Positions 9,441-18,430 are shown, counted from the stretch's first letter. The stretch is 64,000 nt of DNA from Ktedonosporobacter rubrisoli (GCF_004208415.1 NZ_CP035758.1:5890001-5954000), one strand, 5' to 3'. Notes: generated by a model not told the origin, from the letters alone. Numbers and translations are program-made.

Positions 9441-10175
9441 CTAAAGCGAGAGACGCTTAAAGACGCGCTCCGGGATGCTCTTCACGACAAACATGATCGG
9501 GCTCCAGAACCAGGGCAGATAGACAACCTCTTTGCCCTTTTTGATTGCCGCATAGATTCCCTCACCTACCACGCGCGGCTTAGCAAACAATGGCCCCTTG
9601 CGCACTGCCGCCGTCATTGGCGTATCCACAAAGCCTGGCTTCACCGTCAGGACCGAGACACCAACTTTGTGCATCCGATTGCGCAGGCCCTGCAAGAAGA
9701 TACTCACGGCACCCTTGGCGGTTCCATAGACATAATTGCTGCCCCGCCCACGATCTCCAGCCACAGAGGAGACCACCACGATCTTTCCGCGCCTGCGTCG
9801 CTCAAAATAGTTGGCAGCTAGCGTCAATAAAGAGATAACGCTTGTGAAATTAGTCGTGAGCTCTTTCATTGTTTCATCGACGCTCAGCTCACACTTGCGC
9901 TGATCGCCGAGCGTTCCATAGGAGATAAAGAGCAGATCAAGCTCACCCAGCGCGCTAAGCGCCGCATCGAACAGCTCCTGGTGGCGCTCAAGCTCATTGA
10001 CATCGAGCGCAAAGGTCTCGACCTGTTGAGCTCCGCGCACGCGTAGATCGGCAGCTATTGTCTCAAGCTTATCAGCAGAGCGCGCAACCAGGAAGAGCTC
10101 GGCGCCCTCCCTGGCAAAACACTTGGTTGTCTCATGCGCAATCGCAGAGGTTGCCCCTATTACTACTATTTTCAT
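9441..10175 (-). CDS. Short-chain dehydrogenase, DprE2-like (2'-keto reductase)
   Basis: A 244-residue Rossmann-fold SDR: N-terminal cofactor motif GATSAIA, active-site Ser in VVVSSVAGDRG, and catalytic YxxxK in YVYGTAKGA. It lies 11 bp downstream of a DprE1-like oxidase. In actinobacteria this pair performs the 2'-epimerisation of decaprenylphosphoryl ribose to the arabinofuranose donor: DprE1 oxidises C2' and DprE2 reduces it with NAD(P)H. The C-terminal hydrophobic stretch (LPWFWSPIMFVVKSI) resembles the membrane-associated tail of such enzymes. The symbol is withheld because a polyprenyl-pentose substrate is inferred from the pair alone. Confidence 0.85.
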   Translation of the reverse strand: MKIVVIGATSAIAHETTKCFAREGAELFLVARSADKLETIAADLRVRGAQQVETFALDVNELERHQELFDAALSALGELDLLFISYGTLGDQRKCELSVDETMKELTTNFTSVISLLTLAANYFERRRRGKIVVVSSVAGDRGRGSNYVYGTAKGAVSIFLQGLRNRMHKVGVSVLTVKPGFVDTPMTAAVRKGPLFAKPRVVGEGIYAAIKKGKEVVYLPWFWSPIMFVVKSIPERVFKRLSL

Positions 10176-10186
10176 TTGACCTATCC

Positions 10187-11515
10187 CTACACTGGTATTG
10201 TGACACGCCGCCAGAAGCTCGAAGAGAAATGCGGATCAATATATTGCTCAAACTCTTTCCACTGCGGGAAGTACGACTGAAAATCTTCGGCGTGCATGCG
10301 GGCATCCTTAGCTGGATAGATGATCCCTCCGCTCTCACGCACTATCCCGTCAAGACTTTCAAACAGCCGCAGCGTCTTTCGCCCGTTGTTAGGAAAGTCC
10401 AGGGCCAGCGTCAGGCCGGGGCGCGGAAAAGAGAGCATGCCAGGCGAACTGATCGTGCCAAATTTCTTAAACACAGTCAGAAATGAGCCTTCCCCCGACC
10501 GCCTGATACGCCTGAGAATTTCTTTTATCGTCTCGTAGCCGTGGGCAAAAGGTACCACACATTGATACTGGAAAAAACCGCGCTTGCCATAGATGCGATT
10601 CCAGTTATGCACAGCATCTAGCGGATAGAAAAAGGGCTCATAATAGACAATTTTGTGTACGTTATCGCTTCTCTGCGCATTATAATAAGCCGTATTAAAA
10701 GCCTTCATGGATAGCGTATTTAAGGTAAAAGAGGGAAAATCGAAGGGCACGGCCAGCGGCAATTTACGCGAGGCGCGCTTAAACGAGTACTGTTCGGAGT
10801 GCTCATTGTTGGCCCGCATGAAGATACCCCGCCCAAGCTCTTTTTCGCTGGCCAGGCAATCTACCCAGGCCACAGTATACTCAAACGTCTCATCGGAGGC
10901 ATCAGCGATCTCCTTAAAGGCATCCAACGATGAGAAACGTATCTGATCCATGGCCAGAAAAGGGCCAGTGATCGGCTTGAGACGGAACTCGGCCCAGAGA
11001 ATCACCCCGGTAAGTCCCAGGCCGCCAATCGTGGCACGGAACAGCTCGCTATTTTGGGTCGGCGAGCACACCAGCCGCTCCCCATCGGAGCGCAGCAGCT
11101 CAAAACAAGTGACATGACAGCCAAATGTTCCAGCCTTATGGTGATTTTTCCCGTGCACATCATTGGCAATCGCGCCACCCACCGAGACAAATTTGGTGCC
11201 CGGCGTCACAGGCAAAAACCAACCCTGGGGCACAACTAATTCCAGCACATCGGCCAGGGAAACGCCAGCTTCACAGCGCAATATGCCCCGCTCCTTGTCA
11301 AAGGCTAGAAAGCGCCGTAAAGGGCTTACATCAAGCGAAATGCCGCCCTCGTTGAGGCAGCTATCGCCATAGCTGCGCCCATAGGCGAAGGGAAGCACGG
11401 GCTGATCAAAAGCCGCCAGGTCAGGCAACTCATCACGCCAGAAGACGGGCACCACCTGCTTTGGCTTCACTGAAGGATAGCGTCCCCAGGATTGTGGCGT
11501 CTTACTCAACACCAT
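10187..11515 (-). CDS. FAD-dependent oxidase, DprE1-like
   Basis: A 442-residue FAD_binding_4/ALO-family flavoenzyme. The FAD-binding region includes YGRSYGDSC, GTKFVSVGGAIANDVHGKNHH and GTFG; the C-terminal substrate region includes YPAKDAR with the conserved Lys. Mycobacterial DprE1 oxidises decaprenylphosphoryl ribose at C2'. The position matching its Cys387 (before VDFP, the residue attacked by benzothiazinones) is Ala here (LTLALDFP). AGAGG lies 9 bp before the ATG. It is the first gene of a two-gene operon with the DprE2-like reductase and suggests arabinofuranose or a related sugar in the envelope. Confidence 0.87.
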   Translation of the reverse strand: MVLSKTPQSWGRYPSVKPKQVVPVFWRDELPDLAAFDQPVLPFAYGRSYGDSCLNEGGISLDVSPLRRFLAFDKERGILRCEAGVSLADVLELVVPQGWFLPVTPGTKFVSVGGAIANDVHGKNHHKAGTFGCHVTCFELLRSDGERLVCSPTQNSELFRATIGGLGLTGVILWAEFRLKPITGPFLAMDQIRFSSLDAFKEIADASDETFEYTVAWVDCLASEKELGRGIFMRANNEHSEQYSFKRASRKLPLAVPFDFPSFTLNTLSMKAFNTAYYNAQRSDNVHKIVYYEPFFYPLDAVHNWNRIYGKRGFFQYQCVVPFAHGYETIKEILRRIRRSGEGSFLTVFKKFGTISSPGMLSFPRPGLTLALDFPNNGRKTLRLFESLDGIVRESGGIIYPAKDARMHAEDFQSYFPQWKEFEQYIDPHFSSSFWRRVTIPV

Positions 11516-11884
11516 AACTATATACCTCTAATGCTTAATAAAGATTTGTTTCTTTCATAGCATAACGGATTGCGCTAGAGGATAGCTACTTTTCTAACCG
11601 AAAGGCACACTCGCTCCTACCCTTGCCTCCTGCTTTTCATTCGTAAATTGGAGGTGCTGGCCTGAGCTCTTTATGAGTGCAGGGCAACGTGGGCTGAAAT
11701 GTGGCAGCCTGCTTACAACTATAGAGCACACGCACATTTTTGCTGCCAAGTTACTTGAAGAAAAAATACGCAAAGCAAGACGCAGCAGGGGCCATAGTCC
11801 TCTTCTACTTTGCCTGGGAAATCGGTCATACCGGCACTATGGCTCTCGCTGCGTCCATATAGACAGCCTGATTACAAGAGAGCG
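11516..11884. other. 369-bp spacer with no recognised gene
   Basis: Holds the ribosome-binding site of the DprE1-like gene near its left end. No supported gene, clear promoter or strong hairpin is seen. Confidence 0.5.
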
Positions 11885-12151
11885 CTACTTGTGAGTAGCC
11901 TTCTTCCGATCCTCCTTTTTCACCTTACTAGCTGCCTCGCGCATCTCTTTCTCAGCCTGCTCGCGTGGTATGGTCTCTACATCTTCCAGCTCGTCCTTAG
12001 CTGAACTCCCACCCTTAGCGTGCTTCTCTTTCCCGCCTGGCTTCTTCTCCTCGCGAACATGTTTTACTGCCTCGCGCATCTCTTTCTCAGCCTGCTCGCG
12101 TGGTATGGTCTCTACATCTTCCAGCTCGTCTTTATCTTTCTTTGTAGGCAT
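11885..12151 (-). CDS. Small charged protein with a duplicated 22-residue module
   Basis: An 88-residue, very hydrophilic protein (mainly Lys, Glu, Arg, Asp) with no Cys, signal peptide or membrane helix. The module starting DELEDVETIPREQ occurs twice, about residues 7-28 and 52-73, joined by a Lys/Gly-rich linker. AAGGAG (complement of 12158-12163) lies 6 bp before the ATG, which strongly supports translation. The pattern suggests a helical or disordered, possibly nucleic-acid-binding or stress-related protein, but I do not recognise the family. Confidence 0.75.
   Translation of the reverse strand: MPTKKDKDELEDVETIPREQAEKEMREAVKHVREEKKPGGKEKHAKGGSSAKDELEDVETIPREQAEKEMREAASKVKKEDRKKATHK
11932..11995 (+). 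repeat. 64-bp perfect direct repeat, copy 1 (in the small charged gene)
   Basis: Identical over 64 bp to 12067-12130, 135 bp away. It encodes the second copy of the duplicated protein module. Perfect DNA identity points to recent duplication or gene conversion. Confidence 0.95.
12067..12130 (+). repeat. 64-bp perfect direct repeat, copy 2 (in the small charged gene)
   Basis: The other copy of the repeat at 11932-11995. It encodes the N-terminal copy of the module. Confidence 0.95.
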
Positions 12152-12752
12152 ACGATTCTCCTTCTATATGTTTCTTGCCATAGTCCAGAGCCACGCCAGG
12201 CCTTCGCCAGGCTTAGCAGGACTCCGGCCTATGCCCTTCACGCCCTACACGAAACACCGACAATCTTGCGTTCATTGCGCTCAATTGACCTGTTCGAGTT
12301 CATGGCTTATACTTGCACTATTATTAGAGAGATCGGGCCATAGCTTCGTGCCTGACTCTTTCTTGCACTCTATAAGACATACGATGTACTTCTCGAAACC
12401 CTTCCAGCAGCTACAGAAAGGGTACAACGGGAGAAGATATCCTCCTGCGTCAGCGCTCAGGTTGAAAAGGAGCAAGCAGCTATCTTAGACACGTTTACAT
12501 AGGTTGAGAAGATACACAGCAAGATAAAGCTCACCGTGAGGCAAGGAAATCAGAGCTTGCTTCTTCCGCGCTTAGATCAGGCCTGGCCACCTTCCCATTT
12601 CCAGCCAATTATGCATCATGCTGAACTACCTTCAGCATACACACTCGCAGCAAAGAGCAAATCTACGAGATCATAGCGGGCTCAGTCAGGCCAATACAAA
12701 GCAGAGGATAATTTGCAATTCCATTGAACAGGCGAAAGGTAAAACAAAAGCT
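12152..12752. other. 601-bp spacer between the small charged gene and thiamine pyrophosphokinase
   Basis: The left end carries the minus-strand ribosome-binding site. An open frame runs into the kinase gene from 12618, but its extra N-terminus matches no part of the enzyme family. No clear promoter or RNA is seen. Confidence 0.5.
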
Positions 12753-13427
12753 ATGCATGCAGTTATCTTTGCCGGAGGAACCGTGCGCAGCGGTAAAGCC
12801 GTTACTGAGTCCATCGCTAAGGCCGAGCTCGTTCTTGCTTGCGACAGCGGCGCCCTCAGCGCACTCCGCTACGGTTGTACGCCGGCTATTGTGGTAGGGG
12901 ATTTCGACTCGCTCACTATGCCTCTCTCAGAGCTGGAAGCTCGTGGTTGCCGCATCGTCCGCGTGCCCGCCGAGAAGAACGAGACTGATAGCGAACTGGC
13001 AATCCAGGTAGCCCTTGAGCAGGGAGCGACACTGATCACTTTGCTGGGCGCACTTGGCGGTGCACGCATTGATCATACGCTAGCCAATATTTTACTCCTT
13101 GCAGGTTTTGCCTCAGTGCCGATACGCATCGTAGATGGCCCGTCTTGCTGCTGGCTGCTGCGTGGTCCCGGCCGCACCACAGTTCAAGGCCAGCCAGGCG
13201 ATCTCCTCTCGCTGCTCCCCTTGACAGCCGAAGCTAGCGGAGTATGTACCAGCGAGCTCTACTATCCTCTCTTTGACGAGACTCTCTATTTTGGCAATCC
13301 GCGCGGCATGAGCAACGTTCTGCAAAAAGAGCAGGCCGAGATTTCTCTGCAGAGCGGGCTGCTCTTCGTCAGCCATACCTCGCTAGAAGAGCTAAAGGAG
13401 CAGGAAGCCGGCCATGAGGGCATTTAG
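12753..13427 (+). CDS. thiN: Thiamine pyrophosphokinase
   Basis: Transfers pyrophosphate from ATP to thiamine, giving thiamine diphosphate in the cytoplasm. The 224-residue length from the ATG at 12753 fits the family. Diagnostic motifs are ACDSGALSAL, VVGDFDSL, KNETDSELAI and GALGGARIDHTLANI (ATP, Mg and thiamine binding), with a C-terminal beta-rich thiamine-binding part including NPRGMSN. GAAAGG lies upstream of this ATG; an in-frame ATG at 12618 would add 45 unrelated residues. It faces a TPP-riboswitch-controlled importer, so together they form a thiamine salvage block. Confidence 0.9.
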   Translation: MHAVIFAGGTVRSGKAVTESIAKAELVLACDSGALSALRYGCTPAIVVGDFDSLTMPLSELEARGCRIVRVPAEKNETDSELAIQVALEQGATLITLLGALGGARIDHTLANILLLAGFASVPIRIVDGPSCCWLLRGPGRTTVQGQPGDLLSLLPLTAEASGVCTSELYYPLFDETLYFGNPRGMSNVLQKEQAEISLQSGLLFVSHTSLEELKEQEAGHEGI

Positions 13428-13494
13428 AGCAAAGGTAATCTTGAGCGCAATACAAGACAGAAGACAAACCATGTCTTGGCGGTCCCCACCAGAC

Positions 13495-13523
13495 GGGCCG
13501 CCCCAAGCAGTTGGAAGCGGCCC
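13495..13523. terminator. Hairpin between convergent thiN and importer genes
   Basis: GGGCCGC pairs with GCGGCCC, enclosing an inner CCAA/TTGG stem with loop GCAG. There is no T-tract on either side. The position between convergent genes suggests a bidirectional terminator. Confidence 0.5.
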
Positions 13524-13541
13524 AGCAGGCAGGGTTGGGCG

Positions 13542-14591
13542 CTAAGGTAAAAACTCGTTGCTGTAGAGAGTGTCGAAGTTCATATTCTTGATGGGCTTTC
13601 CTGCGCTATCGGTGATCGCGCCAGCATCCAGCATAAAACCGGGATAGCCGTGCCAGGCCGCCGCATCCTGCAAGCCCCATTTGCGACCCTGATCCGCATA
13701 GTGCGGACTCAGATATTGCTGGCTAGCCAGGACCAGCCCCGGATCAGGGAACGCCCCTTTGGGTGCCTCATCCACAAGCATCTGCGCCGCTTCCTTGACA
13801 TGTGTGCGCGCATACTCATAGCCCTTAGAGGTCGCAGCCATAAAGCGGCGCAACAAAGCTGGCTCGTTCTTGATCTGATGCGGCCCCGTAATAATTGTTG
13901 GCGTATAATAATCAGGAATACCGTTCTTGATGATATAAAAAGTATTTAGCTTCATCCCTTCACGCTCGGCCTGGATGCCTTCCCAGCCCTGATAGATCCA
14001 GACAAAATCGATACGATGCGACTTGAGGGCCTCCATAGCATCGACATCAAGCGTCACATTCTTAAAAACGCCCTTGCCGCCATCCTTCTTGATGATCGCG
14101 CTCACCACAGCCGCTTCATATGGCGCCCCAAAGCCACCATAGGTCTTGCCGTCAAGATCGCGCGGGCGCGTGATACCCGAGCTGGCAAGCGTCACCAGGG
14201 CCGAGGTATTGTGTTGAACAATCGCCGCAATTGAAACTACTGGCTGCCCGGTGGCCGCGTCAGCGACAATGCCTTCGGCTGAGCCGATCCCCACATCGGC
14301 CTTTCCACTGCTGACAAGCGTATCAGGCGAGACATTCGAGGAATAAGGCAAGATCTTTAGATCGATCCCCTCATCGCGATACCAGTGCTGAGCCAGCGCT
14401 ACATAGATGCCTGTATGATTGGTATTGGGCGTCCAATCCAGAGCTAGCGTCATAGGAGTAAGCTTCTGGGCCGTGGGCGCATTCTGCCCGGCATTCGAGC
14501 TTCGCTGCTGCCAGAGAAAAGCCCCTACCACCACAATCACAATCAGCACAGGCAACCCGATGCTCAACAGCAGGCGGCTACGCGAGTTCAT
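13542..14591 (-). CDS. ThiY-like (NMT1/THI5-type) ABC substrate-binding protein
   Basis: A 349-residue extracellular binding protein with a single N-terminal hydrophobic segment (about 8-26), probably a membrane anchor since no lipobox Cys is seen. The mature part has the NMT1/THI5 features ALDWTPNTNHTGIYVA and VGIGSAEGIV and a characteristic GGFGAPYE loop. Family members bind pyrimidine precursors of thiamine such as formylaminopyrimidine. GGGGAG lies 8 bp before the ATG at 14591; the longer frame to 14726 would hide the signal. It is third in the riboswitch-controlled operon. Confidence 0.87.
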   Translation of the reverse strand: MNSRSRLLLSIGLPVLIVIVVVGAFLWQQRSSNAGQNAPTAQKLTPMTLALDWTPNTNHTGIYVALAQHWYRDEGIDLKILPYSSNVSPDTLVSSGKADVGIGSAEGIVADAATGQPVVSIAAIVQHNTSALVTLASSGITRPRDLDGKTYGGFGAPYEAAVVSAIIKKDGGKGVFKNVTLDVDAMEALKSHRIDFVWIYQGWEGIQAEREGMKLNTFYIIKNGIPDYYTPTIITGPHQIKNEPALLRRFMAATSKGYEYARTHVKEAAQMLVDEAPKGAFPDPGLVLASQQYLSPHYADQGRKWGLQDAAAWHGYPGFMLDAGAITDSAGKPIKNMNFDTLYSNEFLP

Positions 14592-14667
14592 ATATTTCTC
14601 CCCTTGAGCAATAAGTCCAAAATAGTAAATATATAAATAACTTCGCCAGTAAAGAGCGAATAAGCCA

Positions 14668-15447
14668 TCACTTAAGACGGAAACGGGCCTGGGCCTCCTG
14701 CTGCCAGGGCAGTGCAATACGTTCAATCAAGGAGACGAAGCCAAAGAGCAACAGGCTCAGGACTGCAGTCACGACAATAGCGGCAAAAACTAGCACCACA
14801 GCATGCGCGTTATAGGATGTCTCCATATAAATCCCCAGCCCCTGATAGGCCGCTACATACTCGCCAAAGATCGCCCCGGTCACACTATAGGTAGCCGCAA
14901 TGCGCAGGCCAGAAAAAAAGGCTGGCATGGCGCCCGGTAAACGTACCAGCCAGAGCATCTCCCAACGGGAAGCACGCATGCTCTGGAGCAGCTTTAATAG
15001 ATCGGGATCTGTGCTCATCAAGCCATCAGCACAGGCAACAGCAATCGGGAAAAAGCAATAGAGCGCGACGACGATGATCTTTGGTCCCAGATCAAAGCCA
15101 AACCAGAGCACCAGCAGCGGAGCCAGGGCAACCATAGGGATCGTCTGCGACGTCACCAGCAGAGGATAAACTGCCCGCCGCACCCAGGCCGATAGATCCA
15201 AGAGCACCGCCAGGCCAGCTCCGAGCAGAATTGCCACGCTCAGGCCAATCACCGTCTCAAAGAGCGTTTGAAGTGTATGGACGGAAATAATATCCCAGTT
15301 AGCAAATAAGGCCTGGGCAATAGCCGTTGGCATGGGCAAGGTCGTCGCGCTGATCAGCCCGGCTCTTACATAGAGCTCCCAGAGAGCAAGCAACGTAATG
15401 GCAAGAACAAAGGCGGGCCCATAACTCGCGATCCAGCGTAGCTTCAT
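14668..15447 (-). CDS. ThiX-like ABC permease
   Basis: A 259-residue inner-membrane permease of the binding-protein-dependent family with about six helices. The EAA-like cytoplasmic loop, which contacts the ATPase, is around SMRASRWEMLWLVRLPGAMP. It overlaps the upstream ATPase gene by 4 bp, so the two are coupled. With its neighbours it would import a pyrimidine precursor of thiamine. Confidence 0.87.
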   Translation of the reverse strand: MKLRWIASYGPAFVLAITLLALWELYVRAGLISATTLPMPTAIAQALFANWDIISVHTLQTLFETVIGLSVAILLGAGLAVLLDLSAWVRRAVYPLLVTSQTIPMVALAPLLVLWFGFDLGPKIIVVALYCFFPIAVACADGLMSTDPDLLKLLQSMRASRWEMLWLVRLPGAMPAFFSGLRIAATYSVTGAIFGEYVAAYQGLGIYMETSYNAHAVVLVFAAIVVTAVLSLLLFGFVSLIERIALPWQQEAQARFRLK

Positions 15448-16217
15448 ATCTGTTGCTCCTTCATCAGCAGCGCGATCAGCTCTTGCTCCAAACGCACAGC
15501 CTGGGCTAAGGCCAGGTGTTCCTGTTGACGTGGACGAGGCAGTTCGACTTCGATAATACGACGGACGCAGGCAGGGCGCGCACTGAGAACATAAATACGA
15601 TCAGAGAGCAAAATGGCCTCGCGCACATCATGCGTAATGAACAGGACGCTTGAATGAAATGATTGCCAGAGATCAAGCAGCCACATTTGCAAAGAGAGCC
15701 GCGTCAGGGCATCCAGAGCGCCGAAAGGCTCATCGAGCAGCAGAAAAGAATGGTTAAATAAAACCGTGCGTAAAAGGGCCACGCGCTGCTTCATGCCGCC
15801 CGACAAGCGAGCAGGGTAGCTCTGGGCAAATTCGCTAAGGCCGAAGCGTTTGAGCAGCTCATGCGCCTGCTGATGCGCTTCTTTGCGCCGAACGTGACGC
15901 ACGTCAAGTCCCAGCATCACGTTCTCCTCCACAGTACGCCAGGGAAGCAGCAACGGTTGCTGCAACATATAGCCAGTTTTACCGGCTCGCGGCTCCTCGG
16001 CGATCCCATCAATCGCCACAAGCCCGGAGCTCGGTTCATCAATCCCGGCGATAATATTAAAGAGCGTGCTTTTGCCGCAACCGCTCGGCCCGATAATCGT
16101 CACAAACTCGCCCTGATCCACAGTAAGGTCAATCGGCTGTAACGCTTCCACCTGGCGTGGCCCATCCTGGTAGACCCTGCTCACGCCCTGTACAAGCAAC
16201 TTAAGTGATGAATTCAT
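15444..16217 (-). CDS. ThiZ-like ABC transporter ATPase
   Basis: A 257-residue ATPase of the nitrate/taurine/thiamine-precursor importer class: Walker A GPSGCGKST, Q-loop around YMLQQPLLLPW, signature LSGGMKQRVALLR, Walker B LLLDEPFGALD and H-loop FITHDVREA. I placed the start at 16217, with GAGGG just upstream. The open frame reaches 16310, but that extra part lies inside the riboswitch terminator hairpin and is leader, not protein. It is the first gene of the importer operon, directly under TPP control. Confidence 0.9.
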   Translation of the reverse strand: MNSSLKLLVQGVSRVYQDGPRQVEALQPIDLTVDQGEFVTIIGPSGCGKSTLFNIIAGIDEPSSGLVAIDGIAEEPRAGKTGYMLQQPLLLPWRTVEENVMLGLDVRHVRRKEAHQQAHELLKRFGLSEFAQSYPARLSGGMKQRVALLRTVLFNHSFLLLDEPFGALDALTRLSLQMWLLDLWQSFHSSVLFITHDVREAILLSDRIYVLSARPACVRRIIEVELPRPRQQEHLALAQAVRLEQELIALLMKEQQI

Positions 16218-16271
16218 CGCCTCCCTCCATGGGGATAAGATAAAGGCATATGCATAAAATGCAGATAAAAC

Positions 16272-16307
16272 AGATAAAAAGCCGCAACCCGAGAGTGGAT
16301 TGCGGCT
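16272..16307 (-). terminator. Riboswitch-controlled intrinsic terminator
   Basis: On the minus strand AGCCGCAA pairs with TTGCGGCT (16307-16300 with 16287-16280), followed at once by TTTTT. It lies between the TPP aptamer and the ThiZ start. The 5' arm contains GCCGC, which could instead pair with GCGGC at the 3' end of the aptamer, giving a simple antiterminator (inference). Confidence 0.88.
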
Positions 16308-16339
16308 CAAAGTCCTGAGAAAATATCTACAGATAGCGC

Positions 16340-16431
16340 CGCTTCCCTACGCTGGCATTACCCAGATCAGGTTCTTACAAGGGTCAGTAGCTTTCCGATA
16401 ACTACCTCTCAGCCGTTCGGCTCCCCTAGCA
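16340..16431 (-). promoter_or_regulatory. TPP (THI-element) riboswitch
   Basis: The minus strand carries the conserved aptamer elements in order: GGCTGAGAGGT, a variable P3 stem with TATCGGAAAGCTA, TGACCC, GAACCTGATCTGGGTAATG and CCAGCGTAGGGAAG. It directly precedes an intrinsic terminator and the importer operon. Binding thiamine diphosphate should promote termination and switch the importer off. Confidence 0.97.
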
Positions 16432-16455
16432 GCAATGCAATTATGTCTTCTATGC

Positions 16456-16484
16456 AAAATAACAAGGTGCAGTAATTTCCACAA
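16456..16484 (-). promoter_or_regulatory. Candidate promoter of the TPP-controlled importer operon
   Basis: On the minus strand TTGTGG (16484-16479) lies 17 bp before TATTTT (16461-16456), placing a start just upstream of the aptamer. The hexamers are imperfect. Confidence 0.4.
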
Positions 16485-16544
16485 CATAGTATATAGCAGT
16501 TTCTCAGGGACACGCAAGCCTGAGACCTGTGTACTCTGGGCAGC

Positions 16545-16574
16545 AAAAAGCCGTTACCCTCTGCGGATAACGGC
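16545..16574 (-). terminator. Terminator after the S53 protease gene
   Basis: GCCGTTA and TAACGGC arms (16550-16556 and 16568-16574) are followed on the minus strand by TTTTT, directly after the stop of the gene at 16591. Confidence 0.8.
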
Positions 16575-16590
16575 CCATATATATCATTGC

Positions 16591-17979
16591 TTAGTCATCA
16601 GTCAAACGGATCACGTCCTGCAGCAGCGGCTGAACCCTGGGTGTGCCCCAGCCCGTGCAGGCATCCCAGCCCGGGGTAGCATTATAGCCAGCAATACCAG
16701 CCTGGCTATTGTTCCCCTTAGTGATATCGTGGAAAACCAGATTTGCCACCCGGCTAGCTCCTAATTTATAGAGCGCACTATTGAGAAATCCCAGTGGATG
16801 CCCGGCCAGTTGGTTAGCATCAGCTACCAGCGCGGCCCATTGCGGCGAGCCGGCACTCGTGCCACCAAAACCGTAATAGCCGGCCTTATCACCACCTCTA
16901 AAGCTCTCATAGACCAGCACAGGGGTATTAGGATCGGCATTAAACGAGATATCGGGAATCCCCCGAAAACCTTTTAAGAGTGCCTTATTCGCCGAAGAGA
17001 GATTGTCAGATTGATAATCTGGCTCTTTAAAGTACTGGCTGATCCCGCCGCCGGTCGCGCCGTTGCTGCCGCCATCGTTCCAGACGGTCTCTGACTGATA
17101 ATGCCCCTTCGTATCGGCATACAGGCTTGTTCCACCTACGGCAGTCACCCAGGGAGAAGAAGCTGGGAAGCCGACCGTGGGGAAAGGATAATTCTTGCCG
17201 TTGGCATCGGGATTGGCCGAACCTGTATCGCCGGTAGAGGCCAGGAACGTTACACCCTCATCAGCCCCCTCATGATAGAAGGCATTAAATTCATTGAGGA
17301 GCTTCTTACCATCTTTCGTAAAAAGCGTGTTTTCTGTAGTTCCCCAGCTTTGCGAGATAATCTTGCCCAGGTGATTATGCAAAGCATATTTCTCAAGCTC
17401 TAAGAACTGGGGCATGCCCTGGACTCCCTGCGTCTCGGCAACCGGGCTTGTGAGCAGAACGATGCTAGCATCGGGGGCCAGAGCATGAGCCCACTCCACA
17501 TCAAGGGTAGTCTCATCGGCCCAGCTGGTCTGCTCAGCATTGTTGGGATCAAACTTCACGCTTCCTAAAGGAGCCAGAACGCGTAGGGAAGGCGGATCAG
17601 GCAAACCAAAGCCCTTATCAAATATCTTGAGATCTTGGGCCAGCGTCGGGCTGCCAAAGGAATCAATGATCACAATCGTTTGCCCTTTGCCAGTAAAGCC
17701 GGAAGAGATCAGCGCGTCTACGCCATAGGCCTTACGTATCTCCTGCGGGCTATAGCAGGGATAATGATATTTGGCCCGGCACTGAGCATCTGTAGGTGGC
17801 GTAGTATTCTGCGCAAGCAGTGTGGCTTTCATGCCTGACGGAACAGAGAGTGCTCCCGCATGAGCCAGGCTACTCGCCACAACAGGCACACCGATGGCCG
17901 GCAGGAAGCTCCAGATAAGGACCATGATGAGCGAGAGGGAGCCTTGCCGCCTCAGTCTACGGGCCAGAGAAAATAGCAT
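16591..17979 (-). CDS. Secreted sedolisin-family (S53) serine-carboxyl peptidase
   Basis: A 462-residue acid-type endopeptidase, exported by an N-terminal signal (about 1-40, basic then hydrophobic). The sedolisin catalytic residues are visible: Glu and Asp in ADETTLDVEWAH, the oxyanion Asp in ASTGDTGSA, and the nucleophile Ser in GGTSAGSP. The C-terminal calcium-site segments are HDITKGNN and PGWDACTGWG. Only about 70 residues separate the signal from the catalytic domain, so the usual pro-kumamolisin propeptide of about 180 residues is absent. The start at 17979 is set by AAAGGA nine bases upstream. Two lipoprotein paralogues lie at 41131-43773. Confidence 0.9.
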   Translation of the reverse strand: MLFSLARRLRRQGSLSLIMVLIWSFLPAIGVPVVASSLAHAGALSVPSGMKATLLAQNTTPPTDAQCRAKYHYPCYSPQEIRKAYGVDALISSGFTGKGQTIVIIDSFGSPTLAQDLKIFDKGFGLPDPPSLRVLAPLGSVKFDPNNAEQTSWADETTLDVEWAHALAPDASIVLLTSPVAETQGVQGMPQFLELEKYALHNHLGKIISQSWGTTENTLFTKDGKKLLNEFNAFYHEGADEGVTFLASTGDTGSANPDANGKNYPFPTVGFPASSPWVTAVGGTSLYADTKGHYQSETVWNDGGSNGATGGGISQYFKEPDYQSDNLSSANKALLKGFRGIPDISFNADPNTPVLVYESFRGGDKAGYYGFGGTSAGSPQWAALVADANQLAGHPLGFLNSALYKLGASRVANLVFHDITKGNNSQAGIAGYNATPGWDACTGWGTPRVQPLLQDVIRLTDD

Positions 17980-18296
17980 ATGACACCATCCTTTCTGCAT
18001 ATATGCAGTATGTGAGGGTTACAAGTGGATAACAGTAAAATCCAATGGCCACAGTATGCATATGTATCTATAGGTATAAACGGACAAGTAAGGCAATTTT
18101 CACGGGAATTTGGAGATCATCGGTTAAAAATCAAAAATGCACGTAGCTACAAATTTAGCAACCAAAATATTATCGATACGCCATTTCATGCAACAAATCA
18201 ACCATCCATAGAACCCCCTCAAAGCAAAGCGCGCTCGTGTATTCATTTATTTGTTTATATCTATATTCCCTTTAATCCTATGTATATAAGCATTAC

Positions 18297-18326
18297 TTGT
18301 AATTAGCCTTACTTTTCTACTATAAT
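18297..18326 (+). promoter_or_regulatory. Candidate promoter of the first receptor kinase
   Basis: TTGTAA at 18297-18302 and a consensus TATAAT at 18321-18326, 18 bp apart. This implies a leader of roughly 230 nt before the ATG at 18568. Confidence 0.55.
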
Positions 18327-18430
18327 CTTCTCATGTCTGAATGATAGCAACTTCTCAGGCATGGCATTTTTGCACTTCGTAATCTATTCTAGAATTATTG
18401 TAGCTATACAGAAGTAACGCAAAAAAATCC

